Positions 50,487 to 60,636 of a stretch of 64,000 bases of DNA are shown here, one piece after another; position 1 is the stretch's first letter; each line of letters opens with the position of its first letter. The notes beneath the pieces are model-generated. The model searched no databases. It saw only the letters and a list, made by a program, of their open reading frames with translations, and was not told the DNA's origin. The DNA comes from Bacteroidota bacterium (GTDB lineage Bacteria > Bacteroidota > Bacteroidia > Flavobacteriales > Flavobacteriaceae). The DNA is taken from NCBI GenBank assembly GCA_023387965.1, contig JAEWHE010000045.1:62001-126000 (forward strand). Direction: 5' to 3'. The translations under genes and the position numbers were made by a program.

Positions 50487-53093
50487 TTATTTCTTGGTTA
50501 ACATCCTTTTGATTTCGTTAAGCTTCATTAAAGCTTCTACGGGAGTTAGCGTGTTGATGTCCAAATTCAAGATTTCGTCTTTTATTTCTTCCAAAAGCGG
50601 ATCGTCAAGATTAAAAATACTCAACTGCAGCTCATCCTTTTGGTTTTTGATACCGTGCAAAGCTTCGCTTCCGTGATCTTTTTCTAATTTTTTCAGTAAT
50701 TTCTGTGCTTTTGCCACCACGGTTTGCGGCATTCCAGCCATTTTTGCCACATGAATCCCGAAACTATGAGCACTTCCGCCTTCAACCAATTTTCTCAAGA
50801 ATAAAACATTATCCTTTAATTCTTTTACCGAAACATTAAAATTTTTAATTCGCTCAAAAATCTCCGTCATTTCGTTTAATTCATGATAATGTGTTGCAAA
50901 CAAAGTTTTAGGTTTTCCGGGATGTTCGTGCAAATATTCGGCGATTGCCCAAGCGATTGAAATACCGTCGTAAGTGCTGGTTCCTCTACCAATTTCGTCT
51001 AATAAAACCAAACTTCTGTTGGATAGATTATTCAAAATAGAAGCGGTTTCGTTCATTTCCACCATAAACGTAGATTCGCCCATAGAAATATTATCGCTCG
51101 CTCCTACTCTGGTAAAAATTTTATCGACCAAACCGATATTTGCCGATTCGGCCGGAACAAAACAACCCATTTGCGCCAACAAAACAATCAATGCCGTTTG
51201 TCGCAAAATCGCTGATTTACCAGACATATTCGGACCCGTAATCATGATAATTTGCTGATTTTCAGTATTCAGAAAAACATCGTTTGCGATATACGGAACG
51301 CCAACCGGTAATTGCTTTTCGATAACGGGATGACGCCCATTTTTTATTTCTAAATCGAAAGAATCCGTGATTTCCGGACGCACAAACTTATTTTCTATCG
51401 CCAATTGTGTAAACGAATTGAGGCAATCGAGTTGCGCCACCAAATTAGCATTCAACTGAACAGGTTTGATGTACGTTGCCATCCAAGCGACCAACTGATC
51501 AAAAATTTGGTTTTCAAGCTGCTGAATTTTTTCTTCGGCACCTAAAATTTTTGCTTCATATTCCTTTAATTCTTCTGTAATGTATCGTTCCGCATTGACC
51601 AATGTTTGCTTGCGAATCCATTCTTCCGGCACTTTATCTTTGTGGGCATTTCGCACTTCGATGTAATAACCAAATACATTATTGAATGAAATTTTCAACG
51701 AAGAAATTCCTGTTTTTTCGCTTTCTCTACGTTCAATCGCTTCCAGATATTCTTTCCCAGAAGTAGAAATCGCACGCAAATCGTCTAACTCCGGGTGAAT
51801 TCCCTTGGCAATCGCGTTTCCTTTATTGATGGCAACGGGAGCTTCCGGATTTAGCGTGGTTTTTATTTTTTCGCGAAGCAAATCACAACTGTGCAAACTA
51901 TCGCCAATGACTTTCAAAGCCTCATTTTTACTCTGAAGCGCCAAATTTTTTATGGGAATAATTGCGTCCAAAGATTCGCAAAGCAAAACCACTTCGCGAG
52001 GCGAAACTTTTCCAGCAGCAATTTTTGAAATCAATCGTTCAAGGTCAGAAATTTGTTTGATTTGCTGTTGAAAAGTTTTGAGAACGTCATAATTTTCTTG
52101 CAAATACGATACAACTTCGTGCCTTCCCTTGATTTTATTGAAGTCTTTTAGCGGAAGTGCAAGCCAACGTTTGAGCAATCTTCCTCCCATTGGCGAAATG
52201 GTTTTGTCAATTACATCCAGCAAAGTCACCGCATTTGGATTGTAACTATGGTACAATTCTAAATTTCTGATAGTAAAACGATCCATCCAAACATAAGCAT
52301 CTTCAGCAATGCGATGAATAGCCGTAATATGTTGAATTTTATTATGTTGCGTTTCAGAAAGGTAATATAAAACGGCTCCCGAAGCAATGATTCCTTCAGT
52401 CAATTCTTCTACTCCAAAACCTTTTAAAGAGTTGGTTTGAAAGTGATTGGTTAAAGATTCTTCGGCGTAATCTTGCTTATATATCCAATCTTCTAAATAA
52501 AAAGTATTAAAATCTTCACCAAATTTTTCTTTAAATTCCGATTTGTTATCCTTTGGAACTAAAATTTCGCTTGGCGCAAAATTCTGCAGCAACTTGTCAA
52601 TATATTCTTCATTTCCTTGCGAAGTCAGGAATTCGCCGGTGGAAACATCCAAAAAAGAAATCCCGATATTTTTTCTACCAAAATAAACCGATGCCAGAAA
52701 ATTATTTGAATTGCTTTGTAAAACCTCATCATTCATGGCAACTCCAGGAGTTACTAATTCTGTAACGCCACGTTTAACAATGGTTTTGGTCATTTTAGGA
52801 TCTTCGAGTTGGTCACAAATCGCCACGCGAAGTCCAGCTTTCACCAATTTTGGCAAATAAGTATTCAATGAATGGTGCGGAAATCCTGCCAAAGCCGTTT
52901 CGGTTTCAGAACCTGCCCCACGTTTGGTCAACACAATTCCTAAAATTTTTGCAGCACGAACGGCATCTTCCCCGAAGGTTTCGTAAAAATCCCCAACTCT
53001 AAAAAGCAAACAAGCGTCGGGATATTTGCTTTTAATTTCGTTGTATTGTTTCATCAACGGGGTTTCTTTGGGAGATTTATCTTTTGTAGCCAA
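50487..53093 (-). CDS. mutS: DNA mismatch repair protein MutS
   Basis: An 868-residue MutS. The mismatch-recognition motif is GDF36-Y-E38, exactly the numbering of the Escherichia coli Phe and Glu, which supports starting at the TTG codon at 53093 (first ATG is codon 14). The ATPase domain carries TGPNMSGKSA (Walker A), MGESTFMVEM, LLDEIGRGTSTYDG (Walker B and D-loop) and ATHYHEL. Linker, lever and clamp regions are complete. The start region is very close to the divergent trmH-like gene. It recognises mispaired bases and recruits MutL. Single gene with no terminator clearly seen. Confidence 0.96.
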   Translation of the reverse strand: MATKDKSPKETPLMKQYNEIKSKYPDACLLFRVGDFYETFGEDAVRAAKILGIVLTKRGAGSETETALAGFPHHSLNTYLPKLVKAGLRVAICDQLEDPKMTKTIVKRGVTELVTPGVAMNDEVLQSNSNNFLASVYFGRKNIGISFLDVSTGEFLTSQGNEEYIDKLLQNFAPSEILVPKDNKSEFKEKFGEDFNTFYLEDWIYKQDYAEESLTNHFQTNSLKGFGVEELTEGIIASGAVLYYLSETQHNKIQHITAIHRIAEDAYVWMDRFTIRNLELYHSYNPNAVTLLDVIDKTISPMGGRLLKRWLALPLKDFNKIKGRHEVVSYLQENYDVLKTFQQQIKQISDLERLISKIAAGKVSPREVVLLCESLDAIIPIKNLALQSKNEALKVIGDSLHSCDLLREKIKTTLNPEAPVAINKGNAIAKGIHPELDDLRAISTSGKEYLEAIERRESEKTGISSLKISFNNVFGYYIEVRNAHKDKVPEEWIRKQTLVNAERYITEELKEYEAKILGAEEKIQQLENQIFDQLVAWMATYIKPVQLNANLVAQLDCLNSFTQLAIENKFVRPEITDSFDLEIKNGRHPVIEKQLPVGVPYIANDVFLNTENQQIIMITGPNMSGKSAILRQTALIVLLAQMGCFVPAESANIGLVDKIFTRVGASDNISMGESTFMVEMNETASILNNLSNRSLVLLDEIGRGTSTYDGISIAWAIAEYLHEHPGKPKTLFATHYHELNEMTEIFERIKNFNVSVKELKDNVLFLRKLVEGGSAHSFGIHVAKMAGMPQTVVAKAQKLLKKLEKDHGSEALHGIKNQKDELQLSIFNLDDPLLEEIKDEILNLDINTLTPVEALMKLNEIKRMLTKK

Positions 53094-53159
53094 GGCGTTT
53101 TGGGAATTTTAAATTAATTTTGCTAAATTAAAAAATCAACCCAAAAGCATCTGCATTTT

Positions 53160-53687
53160 ATGAGAAAACTTGCCAACAGTGAATTAGTTCGAAAATCTAT
53201 TTCGGATTTTAAGCAAGCCGAAAAAACACCTATAATCATTGTTTTAGACGACATTAGAAGTTTGCACAACATAGGTTCGGTTTTTAGAACTGCTGACGCT
53301 TTTTTGATTGAAAAAATTATTTTGTGTGGCATCACGGCTGTTCCGCCGAATAAAGAAATTCATAAAACAGCTTTGGGTGCAACGGAAACCGTGATTTGGG
53401 AATATCAAGAAAATGTTTTGACTGCGATTGAAAATTTAAAAGCCGGAGATATTAATGTTTACGCCATTGAACAAGTGGAAAATTCCATTATGTTGAATGA
53501 TTTTTTGCCCGAAAAAAATAAAAAATATGCTTTGATTTTTGGCAATGAAGTGAAAGGCGTTTCCCAAGATGCCATTGCTTTATGCGAAGGAACGATTGAA
53601 ATTCCGCAATTGGGAACCAAACACTCGCTGAACATTTCGGTTAGTGCCGGGATTGTGGTTTGGGATTTATTTCAGAAGCTACAATAA
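53160..53687 (+). CDS. TrmH-family (SpoU) RNA methyltransferase
   Basis: A 175-residue SPOUT-class methyltransferase without an N-terminal extension domain. Motif 1 is NIGSVFRTADAF (about 38-49), motif 2 LIFGNEVKGV (about 122-131) and motif 3 IPQLGTKHSLNISVSAGI (about 144-161), which together form the trefoil-knot SAM site. Likely 2'-O-methylates a tRNA or rRNA ribose; the shortness and motif 3 resemble TrmH (tRNA G18) more than RlmB, but this cannot be decided. Divergent from mutS with a TAATTTTG box at 53115-53122. Confidence 0.88.
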   Translation: MRKLANSELVRKSISDFKQAEKTPIIIVLDDIRSLHNIGSVFRTADAFLIEKIILCGITAVPPNKEIHKTALGATETVIWEYQENVLTAIENLKAGDINVYAIEQVENSIMLNDFLPEKNKKYALIFGNEVKGVSQDAIALCEGTIEIPQLGTKHSLNISVSAGIVVWDLFQKLQ

Positions 53688-53782
53688 TGAAATTTACCAT
53701 ATAAGACATATAAGATCATTTAAGTTTTCAGCCAGAGAATTTTTTAAAAAAAACTTATCTGCCTTATCTGGTTTTAAAAAAA

Positions 53783-54916
53783 TTAGCTCGATATTTTACG
53801 TTGAATTTCCTCTAAAATATCTAAATAATCTTGTTGGTTTGACACAAAATCTTTATCGGAAACATCAATGACTAAAACGTTTAGAGAAGTTTGGGTTTTG
53901 ATGTAATCCAAATAACCTTGATTGATTTTTTCGAGATAATCTGCCGGAATTTCTTGTTCATAACTTCTGCCGCGTTTTTTGATATTTTCCAGCAAACGTT
54001 GGGTATTTTGGTACAAATAAACATACAAATCCGGTTTTCGCATTTCTTTGTAAATAATGTCAAAAAGCGTTTTGTACAAGCGATATTCGTCGTCTCCTAA
54101 AGTTACTTTTGAGAAAATCAGCGATTTAAAAATGTGATAATCTGCCACAATAAAATCGGAAAATAAATCAAATTGCGACAAATCGTGGGAAAGTTGTTGG
54201 TATCGATCTGCCAAAAAAGACATTTCTAACGGAAACGCATAACGGGCTTGGTCTTTGTAAAATTTTGGCAAAAACGGATTATCGGCAAAACCTTCTAAAA
54301 CGGGTTTGGCTTTAAAATCTTCAGCGATTTTGTGGGTTAGAGTGGTTTTTCCGGCACCAATATTTCCTTCAATTGCCAAATAGCTAATGTTATTCAAATT
54401 AACTTTCAGCGGATGATTTAAAGTCGAAAAATACCCACAACGCGTTTCATCTGAACAAATATGGATTAATTCCGAAATATTTTTTTTAAGGATTGGATGT
54501 TCAAATTCGGGTATGATTTCCTGCAAAGGCAAAAGCACAAATTTGCGATTTTGCATTTCGATATGTGGCAAATGCAAATCTTCTTCAGCGATTACTTCAT
54601 CGTCAAAAGCAATGATATCAATGTCAATCGCTCGTGCCTGATAATTTTTTTCGGCGGTTCTAATTCTTCCTAATTCTTTTTCGATGGCCAAAATTTCTCG
54701 TAAAATTTGCCTGGAATCCTTTTGCGAATGCAATAAAATTACACAATTCAAGAAATCTTCGCTTACAAAACCCCAAGCTTCGCTTTGGTAAACGTTAGAA
54801 ATTTTTACCACAGTTGCCACTTTTTTGTGCAACAAATCGACCGCATTTTGCAGGTTTGACAAGCGATCGCCCAAATTGCTTCCGAGAGATAAAATGACTT
54901 TGTGCTGGAGTTTCAT
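53783..54916 (-). CDS. folK: FolK (HPPK) fused to deoxynucleoside kinase
   Basis: A 377-residue two-domain enzyme. Residues 1 to about 155 are 6-hydroxymethyl-7,8-dihydropterin pyrophosphokinase: LSLGSNLGDR, YQSEAWG and the ATP/Mg signature RAIDIDIIAFDD, needed for folate synthesis. Residues about 178-377 are a deoxynucleoside kinase: P-loop EGNIGAGKTT (about 183-192), YLYQNTQRLL, the lid motif KKRGRSYEQEI and the ERS-like region near ADRYQQL. The fusion joins folate and nucleotide salvage in one chain. A TTG three codons upstream is rejected in favour of ATG 54916. Divergent from sppA. Confidence 0.92.
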   Translation of the reverse strand: MKLQHKVILSLGSNLGDRLSNLQNAVDLLHKKVATVVKISNVYQSEAWGFVSEDFLNCVILLHSQKDSRQILREILAIEKELGRIRTAEKNYQARAIDIDIIAFDDEVIAEEDLHLPHIEMQNRKFVLLPLQEIIPEFEHPILKKNISELIHICSDETRCGYFSTLNHPLKVNLNNISYLAIEGNIGAGKTTLTHKIAEDFKAKPVLEGFADNPFLPKFYKDQARYAFPLEMSFLADRYQQLSHDLSQFDLFSDFIVADYHIFKSLIFSKVTLGDDEYRLYKTLFDIIYKEMRKPDLYVYLYQNTQRLLENIKKRGRSYEQEIPADYLEKINQGYLDYIKTQTSLNVLVIDVSDKDFVSNQQDYLDILEEIQRKISS

Positions 54917-55044
54917 AGTTTGCAAATTAAACGAAACTATTTCACTTCACCTTGCACTTTCTGCGAATTATTGGCGCAAATTTCTTCCGATTTTGTGTAA
55001 CAATTTCAACGCCAATGCTACTAATCCTATAAATAATTGAAACT

Positions 55045-56805
55045 ATGAATTTTTTAAAAAACGTATTGGCCACAATTCTTGGGCTTTTTATTTTTTGCTT
55101 TTTAATGTTTTTTTTGATGATTATTTTCGCTGCATTGGCGGGAAATAGTAATTCAAAAGAGGTGGTTGTCAAAAGTGATTCGGTTATAGAATTAGACTTG
55201 GCGATGGTGACGAATGATTACGGCGGAAAAGTGAAATATGAAGATTTTACATTTTTAAACGAAGAACGTCACGACGGTTTTATTGATGTTTTGAATGCGA
55301 TTGAAGCGGCGAAAGAAGATGATAAAATTAAAGGGATTTCGATTTTAAACAACAATTCTTTTCTAGGAATTGCACAAAGTAAATCGTTGCGTGATAAATT
55401 AAATGATTTTAAAAAATCGGGGAAATTTGTGGTGGCTTATTCCAATGTAATTTCGCAAAAAGATTACTACGTAAATTCTGTTGCCGATACGATTTACCTG
55501 AATCCTGTAGGTGAAATGGATTTTAAAGGACTTTCATCTGAGGTGATGTTTTTTAAAGATTTTCAGGAAAAAACCGGAATCAAAATGGAGGTGATTCGTC
55601 ACGGAAAATACAAAAGCGCGGTTGAACCTTACCTTGCCAATGAAATGAGCGATGCTAATCGTGAGCAAATTTCGGCGTTGTTAAATTCCATTTGGGGTTC
55701 GATGGTTACTGATATTTCTAAAAGCAGAAATGTTTCGGTGGAACACTTGAACGAAATTGCCGATAATCTTTTGGCAAGAACGCCGGAAATGGCAAAATCT
55801 GAAAAATTAATTGACAAAATTGCTTACGAAGATGAATACCACAACGGGATTCGCAAAGCCTTGAAAGTTAAAAAAGACAAGGAATACAACACGGTTAGCA
55901 TTTTAGATTATGCTGAAAAAACAGCGACTTCCGGTAAAAAATCTTCCGAAAATACCATTGCCGTAATTTATGCACAAGGAACCATTTTAGGTGGCGAAGG
56001 CGATGTAAATATCATTGGCGAAGGTTCGATGAGACGTGCCATTGAAGAAGCCAGAACCAATAAAAAAATCAAAGCCATTGTCCTGAGAATCGACAGTCCT
56101 GGAGGAAGCGCTTTGACTTCGGAATTAATTTGGAGAGAAATTGAAATCACCAAAAAAACCAAACCGGTTATCGTTTCTATGGGGAATGTTGCGGCTTCGG
56201 GAGGTTATTACATTGCTTGTAATGCCAACGAAATTTTCGCAGAACCAAACACCATCACGGGTTCGATTGGCGTTTTTGGAACGTTACCAAATTTGACCAA
56301 AATTACAAACGACATCGGGATTCACACCGAACAAGTTAATACACACAAAAATGCAGCAGGTTACAGCGTTTTTATGCCACTTGACGAAACCACAAAAACG
56401 ACGATTCAGGAAAGTGTAGAAAATATTTACAAAACTTTTGTAACGCGTGTGGCAACCGGCAGAAAAATGACTTTTGCGCAAGTGGACAGCATTGCTCAAG
56501 GTCGCGTTTGGACTGGTGTTGACGCGCAAAAATTAGGTTTGGTGGATAAAATTGGTGGTTTAGACGAAGCTATTGTTGCCGCTGCCAAAAAAGCCAATTT
56601 GAAAGATTATAAAACCAAAAATTTTCCGGAATATGAGAAAAATTTTGGTGATTTTTTCGGGGGAATGCCATTTATGCAAACTAGAGAAGAAGTTATAAAA
56701 GAAGAAGTTGGCGAGGAAAATTACCGTATGATTGAACAAATCAGACGCATGAGTGCTCAAAAAGGAATTCAGGCTTTAATGCCATTTGAAATCAATATTA
56801 ATTAG
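55045..56805 (+). CDS. sppA: Signal peptide peptidase SppA, 67K type
   Basis: A 586-residue membrane serine protease that digests cleaved signal peptides. One N-terminal membrane segment (about 10-30, ILGLFIFCFLMFFLMIIF) anchors the protein. The N-terminal half carries the general-base Lys190 (HGKYKSAVEPY) and the C-terminal half the nucleophile segment DSPGGSA (Ser355) with ASGGYYIACNA and GSIGVFG after it. Two ClpP-like halves give the long form, as in Escherichia coli. Divergent from folK and ending at a hairpin terminator. Confidence 0.94.
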   Translation: MNFLKNVLATILGLFIFCFLMFFLMIIFAALAGNSNSKEVVVKSDSVIELDLAMVTNDYGGKVKYEDFTFLNEERHDGFIDVLNAIEAAKEDDKIKGISILNNNSFLGIAQSKSLRDKLNDFKKSGKFVVAYSNVISQKDYYVNSVADTIYLNPVGEMDFKGLSSEVMFFKDFQEKTGIKMEVIRHGKYKSAVEPYLANEMSDANREQISALLNSIWGSMVTDISKSRNVSVEHLNEIADNLLARTPEMAKSEKLIDKIAYEDEYHNGIRKALKVKKDKEYNTVSILDYAEKTATSGKKSSENTIAVIYAQGTILGGEGDVNIIGEGSMRRAIEEARTNKKIKAIVLRIDSPGGSALTSELIWREIEITKKTKPVIVSMGNVAASGGYYIACNANEIFAEPNTITGSIGVFGTLPNLTKITNDIGIHTEQVNTHKNAAGYSVFMPLDETTKTTIQESVENIYKTFVTRVATGRKMTFAQVDSIAQGRVWTGVDAQKLGLVDKIGGLDEAIVAAAKKANLKDYKTKNFPEYEKNFGDFFGGMPFMQTREEVIKEEVGEENYRMIEQIRRMSAQKGIQALMPFEININ

Positions 56806-56835
56806 TGGGTTAGTTTTATTTATCAGAAGAAAGAG

Positions 56836-56862
56836 CCGGAAGTAACATTCCGGTTTTTTTGT
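56836..56862 (+). terminator. Terminator after sppA
   Basis: CCGGAA-gtaaca-TTCCGG followed by seven T. Confidence 0.87.
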
Positions 56863-56947
56863 TTTTAGTAAAAAAAATCCTATTTATTTCATCCTTAAAT
56901 AGTCTGGTTTAATTTTTGTTGTATAATTTCGCAAAAAAAATATCATC

Positions 56948-59533
56948 ATGCTTAAAAAAATTTTAAAAGCCACAGGAATTATTTTACTCTTGCTAATCAT
57001 CGCCTTAGCAGTAACTCCTTTTTTGTTTAAAGACAAAATAAAACAACTTGTTTTAAAGTCGATTAACGAACAAGTTGACGCCACAATTGCTGTGGAAGAT
57101 GTTGACTTGAGTTTGTTCAAAAGCTTTCCGCAAGCCAATGTTACCATCAACAAATTAAGCATCATCAATAAAGCGCCATTTTCCGGAGATACTTTGGTTT
57201 ATTCCGAAGAATTAAATTTAAAAATGTCGGTTAAAGAACTTTTTAAAGGTGATGGCGAAGCAATGAACATCGAATCTTTTTATGCCGAAAATTCAAAAGT
57301 GAACATTTTGTTTGACAAAAACGGTTTGGGGAATTTCGATATTGCCATCAAAGATGAAAAAGACAAAAAAGAGGATGGCGAGAGCAAACCTTTTGCCTTA
57401 AATATTCAGAATTATGAACTTGAAAATTTCAGGTTCAAATATTATGATGATCGTTCAAAAGTGAAAATGGTTATTGATAGTTTGAACCACACAGGAACAG
57501 GAAATTTTGCCGAATCGAAGTTAGATTTGAACACAAAAACCACCGCAACCGTTTCGCTTGACATGGACAAAACCAACTATATGAAAAAAATCAAGCTGGA
57601 TTTAGAAGCGATTTTAGGCATTGATTTGGATCAAAACAAATACACTTTTAAGGAAAATAAAGCGATGATTAATCAATTGCCGCTTACTTTTAATGGTTTT
57701 ATCAAATTATTAGAAACTGGTCAAGAATACGATTTGACGTTTCAAACGCCAACTTCTTCCTTCAAAAACTTCTTGGGCGTGATTCCGGAAAGTTATGCTG
57801 GAAACCTTGCCAATGTAGAAACTACGGGAGATTTTATGGTAAAAGGTTTTGCAAAAGGAATTTATTCTGACACAACAGTTCCTAAATTTAATTTGGCAAT
57901 TGCATCTAACAATGCTTCATTTAAATATGCCGATTTGCCTAAAAAAGTGGAAAATATTGTAATTGACACAAAAATTATCAACGAAACCGGAACTTTGAAC
58001 GATACTTACGTGAATCTGGACAAACTTTCGTTTAAAATTGATCAGGATATTTTTAATGCTAAAGCAAATGTCAGAAACGTGGATGAAAATCCATTAGTTG
58101 ATGCGAAATTAAACGGAACAATCAACTTGGCGAACGTTTCAAAAGCATATCCGATTAAATTAGAAACGCCGTTAACCGGAATTTTAAAAGCCGATGTTTC
58201 CACAAAATTCGATATGAAATCTGTGGAAACTAATAATTACGATAAAATTTTAGCTTCCGGAAATGCAACGATTTCAGGTTTTAAATATGTGGACGAAGAC
58301 AAAAAAACGTACACAATTAATACGGCTTCGGCACAATTTAATAACCAAAAAATTAATTTGCAGCAATTGAATATGACCACCGGAAAAACCGATTTGGCAA
58401 TCAACGGTACATTAGAAAATTTCTTGGGTTATGCTTTTAAAAATCAGGAATTACGCGGAAATTTTACTGCCAAATCCAATCAGTTTTTGGTTTCGGATTT
58501 TATGACAAAAACTGAAACTACAGTAAACAATAAAACCACCACAACCGAAGCGGTAAAGGTTCCGAAATTGTTAAATGTAAGTTTGAACGCAACTGCAAAT
58601 AATGTGGTTTACGATAATTTGAACCTCAAAAATGTATCCGGAAAAGTAACGATTAAAGACGAAACGGTTTCGCTACAAGATTTGAAAACCAATATTTTTA
58701 ACGGTTTGATTACCGCGACCGGAAGTGTTTCTACTAAAACCGCGAAACCCACTTTCAACATGAATTTAGGTTTGAATACGGTTGACATTTCGCAAGCGTT
58801 TACGCAATTAGACATGTTGAAAAAAATTGCGCCAATTGCCGACGTAATCAATGGAAAATTAAATTCGACCATTAAACTTTCAGGAAATTTGGATGCGAAA
58901 GAAATGACTCCGGATCTCAATACTTTAAGTGGTGATTTGTTAGGGCAATTTCTTTCGACAACAATCAATGCAAAAAATTCTCAGGTGTTGAACAAACTTG
59001 ATGAAAAGGTGAACTTCATTGATTTGCAAAAATTAAATTTGAATGACTTAAAAGCCAATCTTACTTTTGAAAATGGTAAGGTAAACGTGAAACCTTTCGA
59101 CTTAAAATACCAGGATATTAAAGTGAATATTGGCGGTCAACACGGTTTTGACCAATCAATGAATTACAATCTAAAATTTGATGTTCCGGCAAAATATTTG
59201 GGAACCGAAGCCAATAAATTAATTGCAAAATTAACTCCGGCAGAAGCCAACAAATTAGAGAATATTCCGGTGACGGCAATGCTTTCGGGGAATTTTAAAA
59301 ATCCAAAAGTTTCTACCGACATTCAAGCTGCAGTAACCAAATTGACCACGCAATTGGTGAAAGCGCAAAAAGACAAATTGGTCAATCAAGGTAAAGATGC
59401 TTTGGGAAATCTTTTGGGTGGAAACAAACCGAAAGACACGACCAAAACACAAACGCCAACCACGAAAGAAGATGTTAAAACCAAGATTGGTGAAGGAATC
59501 AAAGGTTTATTCGACAAAAAGAAAAAAGAATAA
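56948..59533 (+). CDS. AsmA-like inner-membrane protein
   Basis: An 861-residue protein of the AsmA/TamB-like superfamily. The N-terminal hydrophobic anchor (about 8-27, ATGIILLLLIIALAVTPFLF) is followed by the typical AsmA opening: DVDLSLFKSFPQANVTINKL (about 52-71). A very long repetitive beta-strand region comes next, with chains of NG, NF and KN turns. The C-terminal AsmA_2-like part runs to about 830 (LNGKLNSTIKLSGNLDAK; FDLKYQDIKVNIGGQHG). The last 35 residues are Lys/Thr-rich. Such proteins are thought to bridge the inner and outer membranes and affect phospholipid transport. Monocistronic and ends at a hairpin shared with the next gene. Confidence 0.85.
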   Translation: MLKKILKATGIILLLLIIALAVTPFLFKDKIKQLVLKSINEQVDATIAVEDVDLSLFKSFPQANVTINKLSIINKAPFSGDTLVYSEELNLKMSVKELFKGDGEAMNIESFYAENSKVNILFDKNGLGNFDIAIKDEKDKKEDGESKPFALNIQNYELENFRFKYYDDRSKVKMVIDSLNHTGTGNFAESKLDLNTKTTATVSLDMDKTNYMKKIKLDLEAILGIDLDQNKYTFKENKAMINQLPLTFNGFIKLLETGQEYDLTFQTPTSSFKNFLGVIPESYAGNLANVETTGDFMVKGFAKGIYSDTTVPKFNLAIASNNASFKYADLPKKVENIVIDTKIINETGTLNDTYVNLDKLSFKIDQDIFNAKANVRNVDENPLVDAKLNGTINLANVSKAYPIKLETPLTGILKADVSTKFDMKSVETNNYDKILASGNATISGFKYVDEDKKTYTINTASAQFNNQKINLQQLNMTTGKTDLAINGTLENFLGYAFKNQELRGNFTAKSNQFLVSDFMTKTETTVNNKTTTTEAVKVPKLLNVSLNATANNVVYDNLNLKNVSGKVTIKDETVSLQDLKTNIFNGLITATGSVSTKTAKPTFNMNLGLNTVDISQAFTQLDMLKKIAPIADVINGKLNSTIKLSGNLDAKEMTPDLNTLSGDLLGQFLSTTINAKNSQVLNKLDEKVNFIDLQKLNLNDLKANLTFENGKVNVKPFDLKYQDIKVNIGGQHGFDQSMNYNLKFDVPAKYLGTEANKLIAKLTPAEANKLENIPVTAMLSGNFKNPKVSTDIQAAVTKLTTQLVKAQKDKLVNQGKDALGNLLGGNKPKDTTKTQTPTTKEDVKTKIGEGIKGLFDKKKKE

Positions 59534-59588
59534 CGTTTCTTTAAAAGTTAGATTCCTCCTTCGTCGGGAGGACAAAATTGAAAACAAA

Positions 59589-59618
59589 AAAACTGCAGTT
59601 TAACCTGCAGTTTTTTTT
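59589..59618. terminator. Bidirectional terminator
   Basis: AACTGCAG-tttaac-CTGCAGTT with A-run left and T-run right, between asmA-like and DUF2797 genes. Confidence 0.83.
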
Positions 59619-60414
59619 ATGAAATATTGATACCTACAACGTAACCTTCAAAGCTCCGGATGTTGAAAACCGTTCCGTCTTCAAACATTAAATATTGTCC
59701 TTTAATTCCAATTAATTTTCCGGAAAAAGAATGTGTTTTATCCAAATTTAGACCGGTCACTTTTTTCGGATAATCTAAAACCGGATAATTTAAAACCAAA
59801 TGTTCGTGTAAATCGGTATTGAAATATGGCAAAACTTCCGCTGGTAAAAAGGCTTCGATTTTTAATTTTTCTTCCAATAAATCTAAAGTTAAGACTTCGT
59901 TTTGCAACATTTTTCGCCAATTGGTTTTGTCCACAAAATGATTTTTCAGCGCGACTTCCGTGATTCCTGCGAGATACCGATTAGGAACTTCTATCACAGA
60001 AACTGCTTCGCAAGCACCTTGATCAATCCATCGTGTGGGAACTTGGGTTTTTCTGGTAACGCCAACTTTTACGTCGCTTGAAAGTGCCAAATAAACCACA
60101 TGAGGTTGTAATTGCACCCGGGTTTCGTAATCTAAATCTCTATCGGGAATGCCCAAATGCGCCGTGCTTAATTCCGGACGCATGATCCAATCGCCAACTG
60201 CAGGACTACTATAAAAGCAATCATAACAAAATCCCTGACGGAAAATTTTCTTCTTTTTGGCGCAATTCAAACATTGGTAACCTAAAAAACTAATTTCTAC
60301 CGTTTTTCCGATGGCTTGATTGACATTTAAAAAATTATTGTCGAACGTAAGAAAATACTGAATCGGATTAGCGAGTTCGGTTTCCATTTTAGAAAGTACA
60401 CCTTGGTATTGCAT
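59617..60414 (-). CDS. DUF2797 zinc-ribbon protein
   Basis: A 265-residue cytosolic protein of the DUF2797 family. A zinc-binding four-cysteine knuckle CLNC...GFCYDC lies at about 48-66. The middle (about 105-140) reads VYLALSSDVKVGVTRKTQVPTRWIDQGA, reminiscent of a GIY-YIG-like core (VYLA...KVGVT...RW). The C-terminus includes two beta strands, GKLIGIKGQYLMFEDG and NIRSFEGYVVGI. Function unknown; nucleic-acid binding is a reasonable guess from the zinc knuckle. Monocistronic. Confidence 0.78.
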   Translation of the reverse strand: MQYQGVLSKMETELANPIQYFLTFDNNFLNVNQAIGKTVEISFLGYQCLNCAKKKKIFRQGFCYDCFYSSPAVGDWIMRPELSTAHLGIPDRDLDYETRVQLQPHVVYLALSSDVKVGVTRKTQVPTRWIDQGACEAVSVIEVPNRYLAGITEVALKNHFVDKTNWRKMLQNEVLTLDLLEEKLKIEAFLPAEVLPYFNTDLHEHLVLNYPVLDYPKKVTGLNLDKTHSFSGKLIGIKGQYLMFEDGTVFNIRSFEGYVVGINIS

Positions 60415-60477
60415 TTTGATTTATGATTTTAGATATATGATTTGATTGAGTGATGAAGCAGGATTTTGTTTTAAACT

Positions 60478-60609
60478 TTTGCCACAGATTATGGGATTTT
60501 TTAGATTTTCTCGCCACGAATTCACGAATTTGTTTTTCTATTATCCTTGGAATTTGGGATTTATTTATTGGAATTTTTTATTTGCCACAGATTAAGGGAT
60601 TTTTTAGAT
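60478..60609. repeat. 29-bp direct repeat pair
   Basis: TTTGCCACAGATT(A/T)... at 60478-60506 and 60581-60609, identical apart from one base (attatggg versus attaaggg), spaced 103 bases start to start. Confidence 0.75.
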
Positions 60610-60636
60610 ATATGATTTACGACTGAAGCGTTTCGT

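Noticed and set aside
53783..54916. Suspicion that folK and kinase are fused by a sequencing error
   Set aside because: The frame is continuous with a proper linker, both domains are complete, and similar fusions are, to my knowledge, found in the family.
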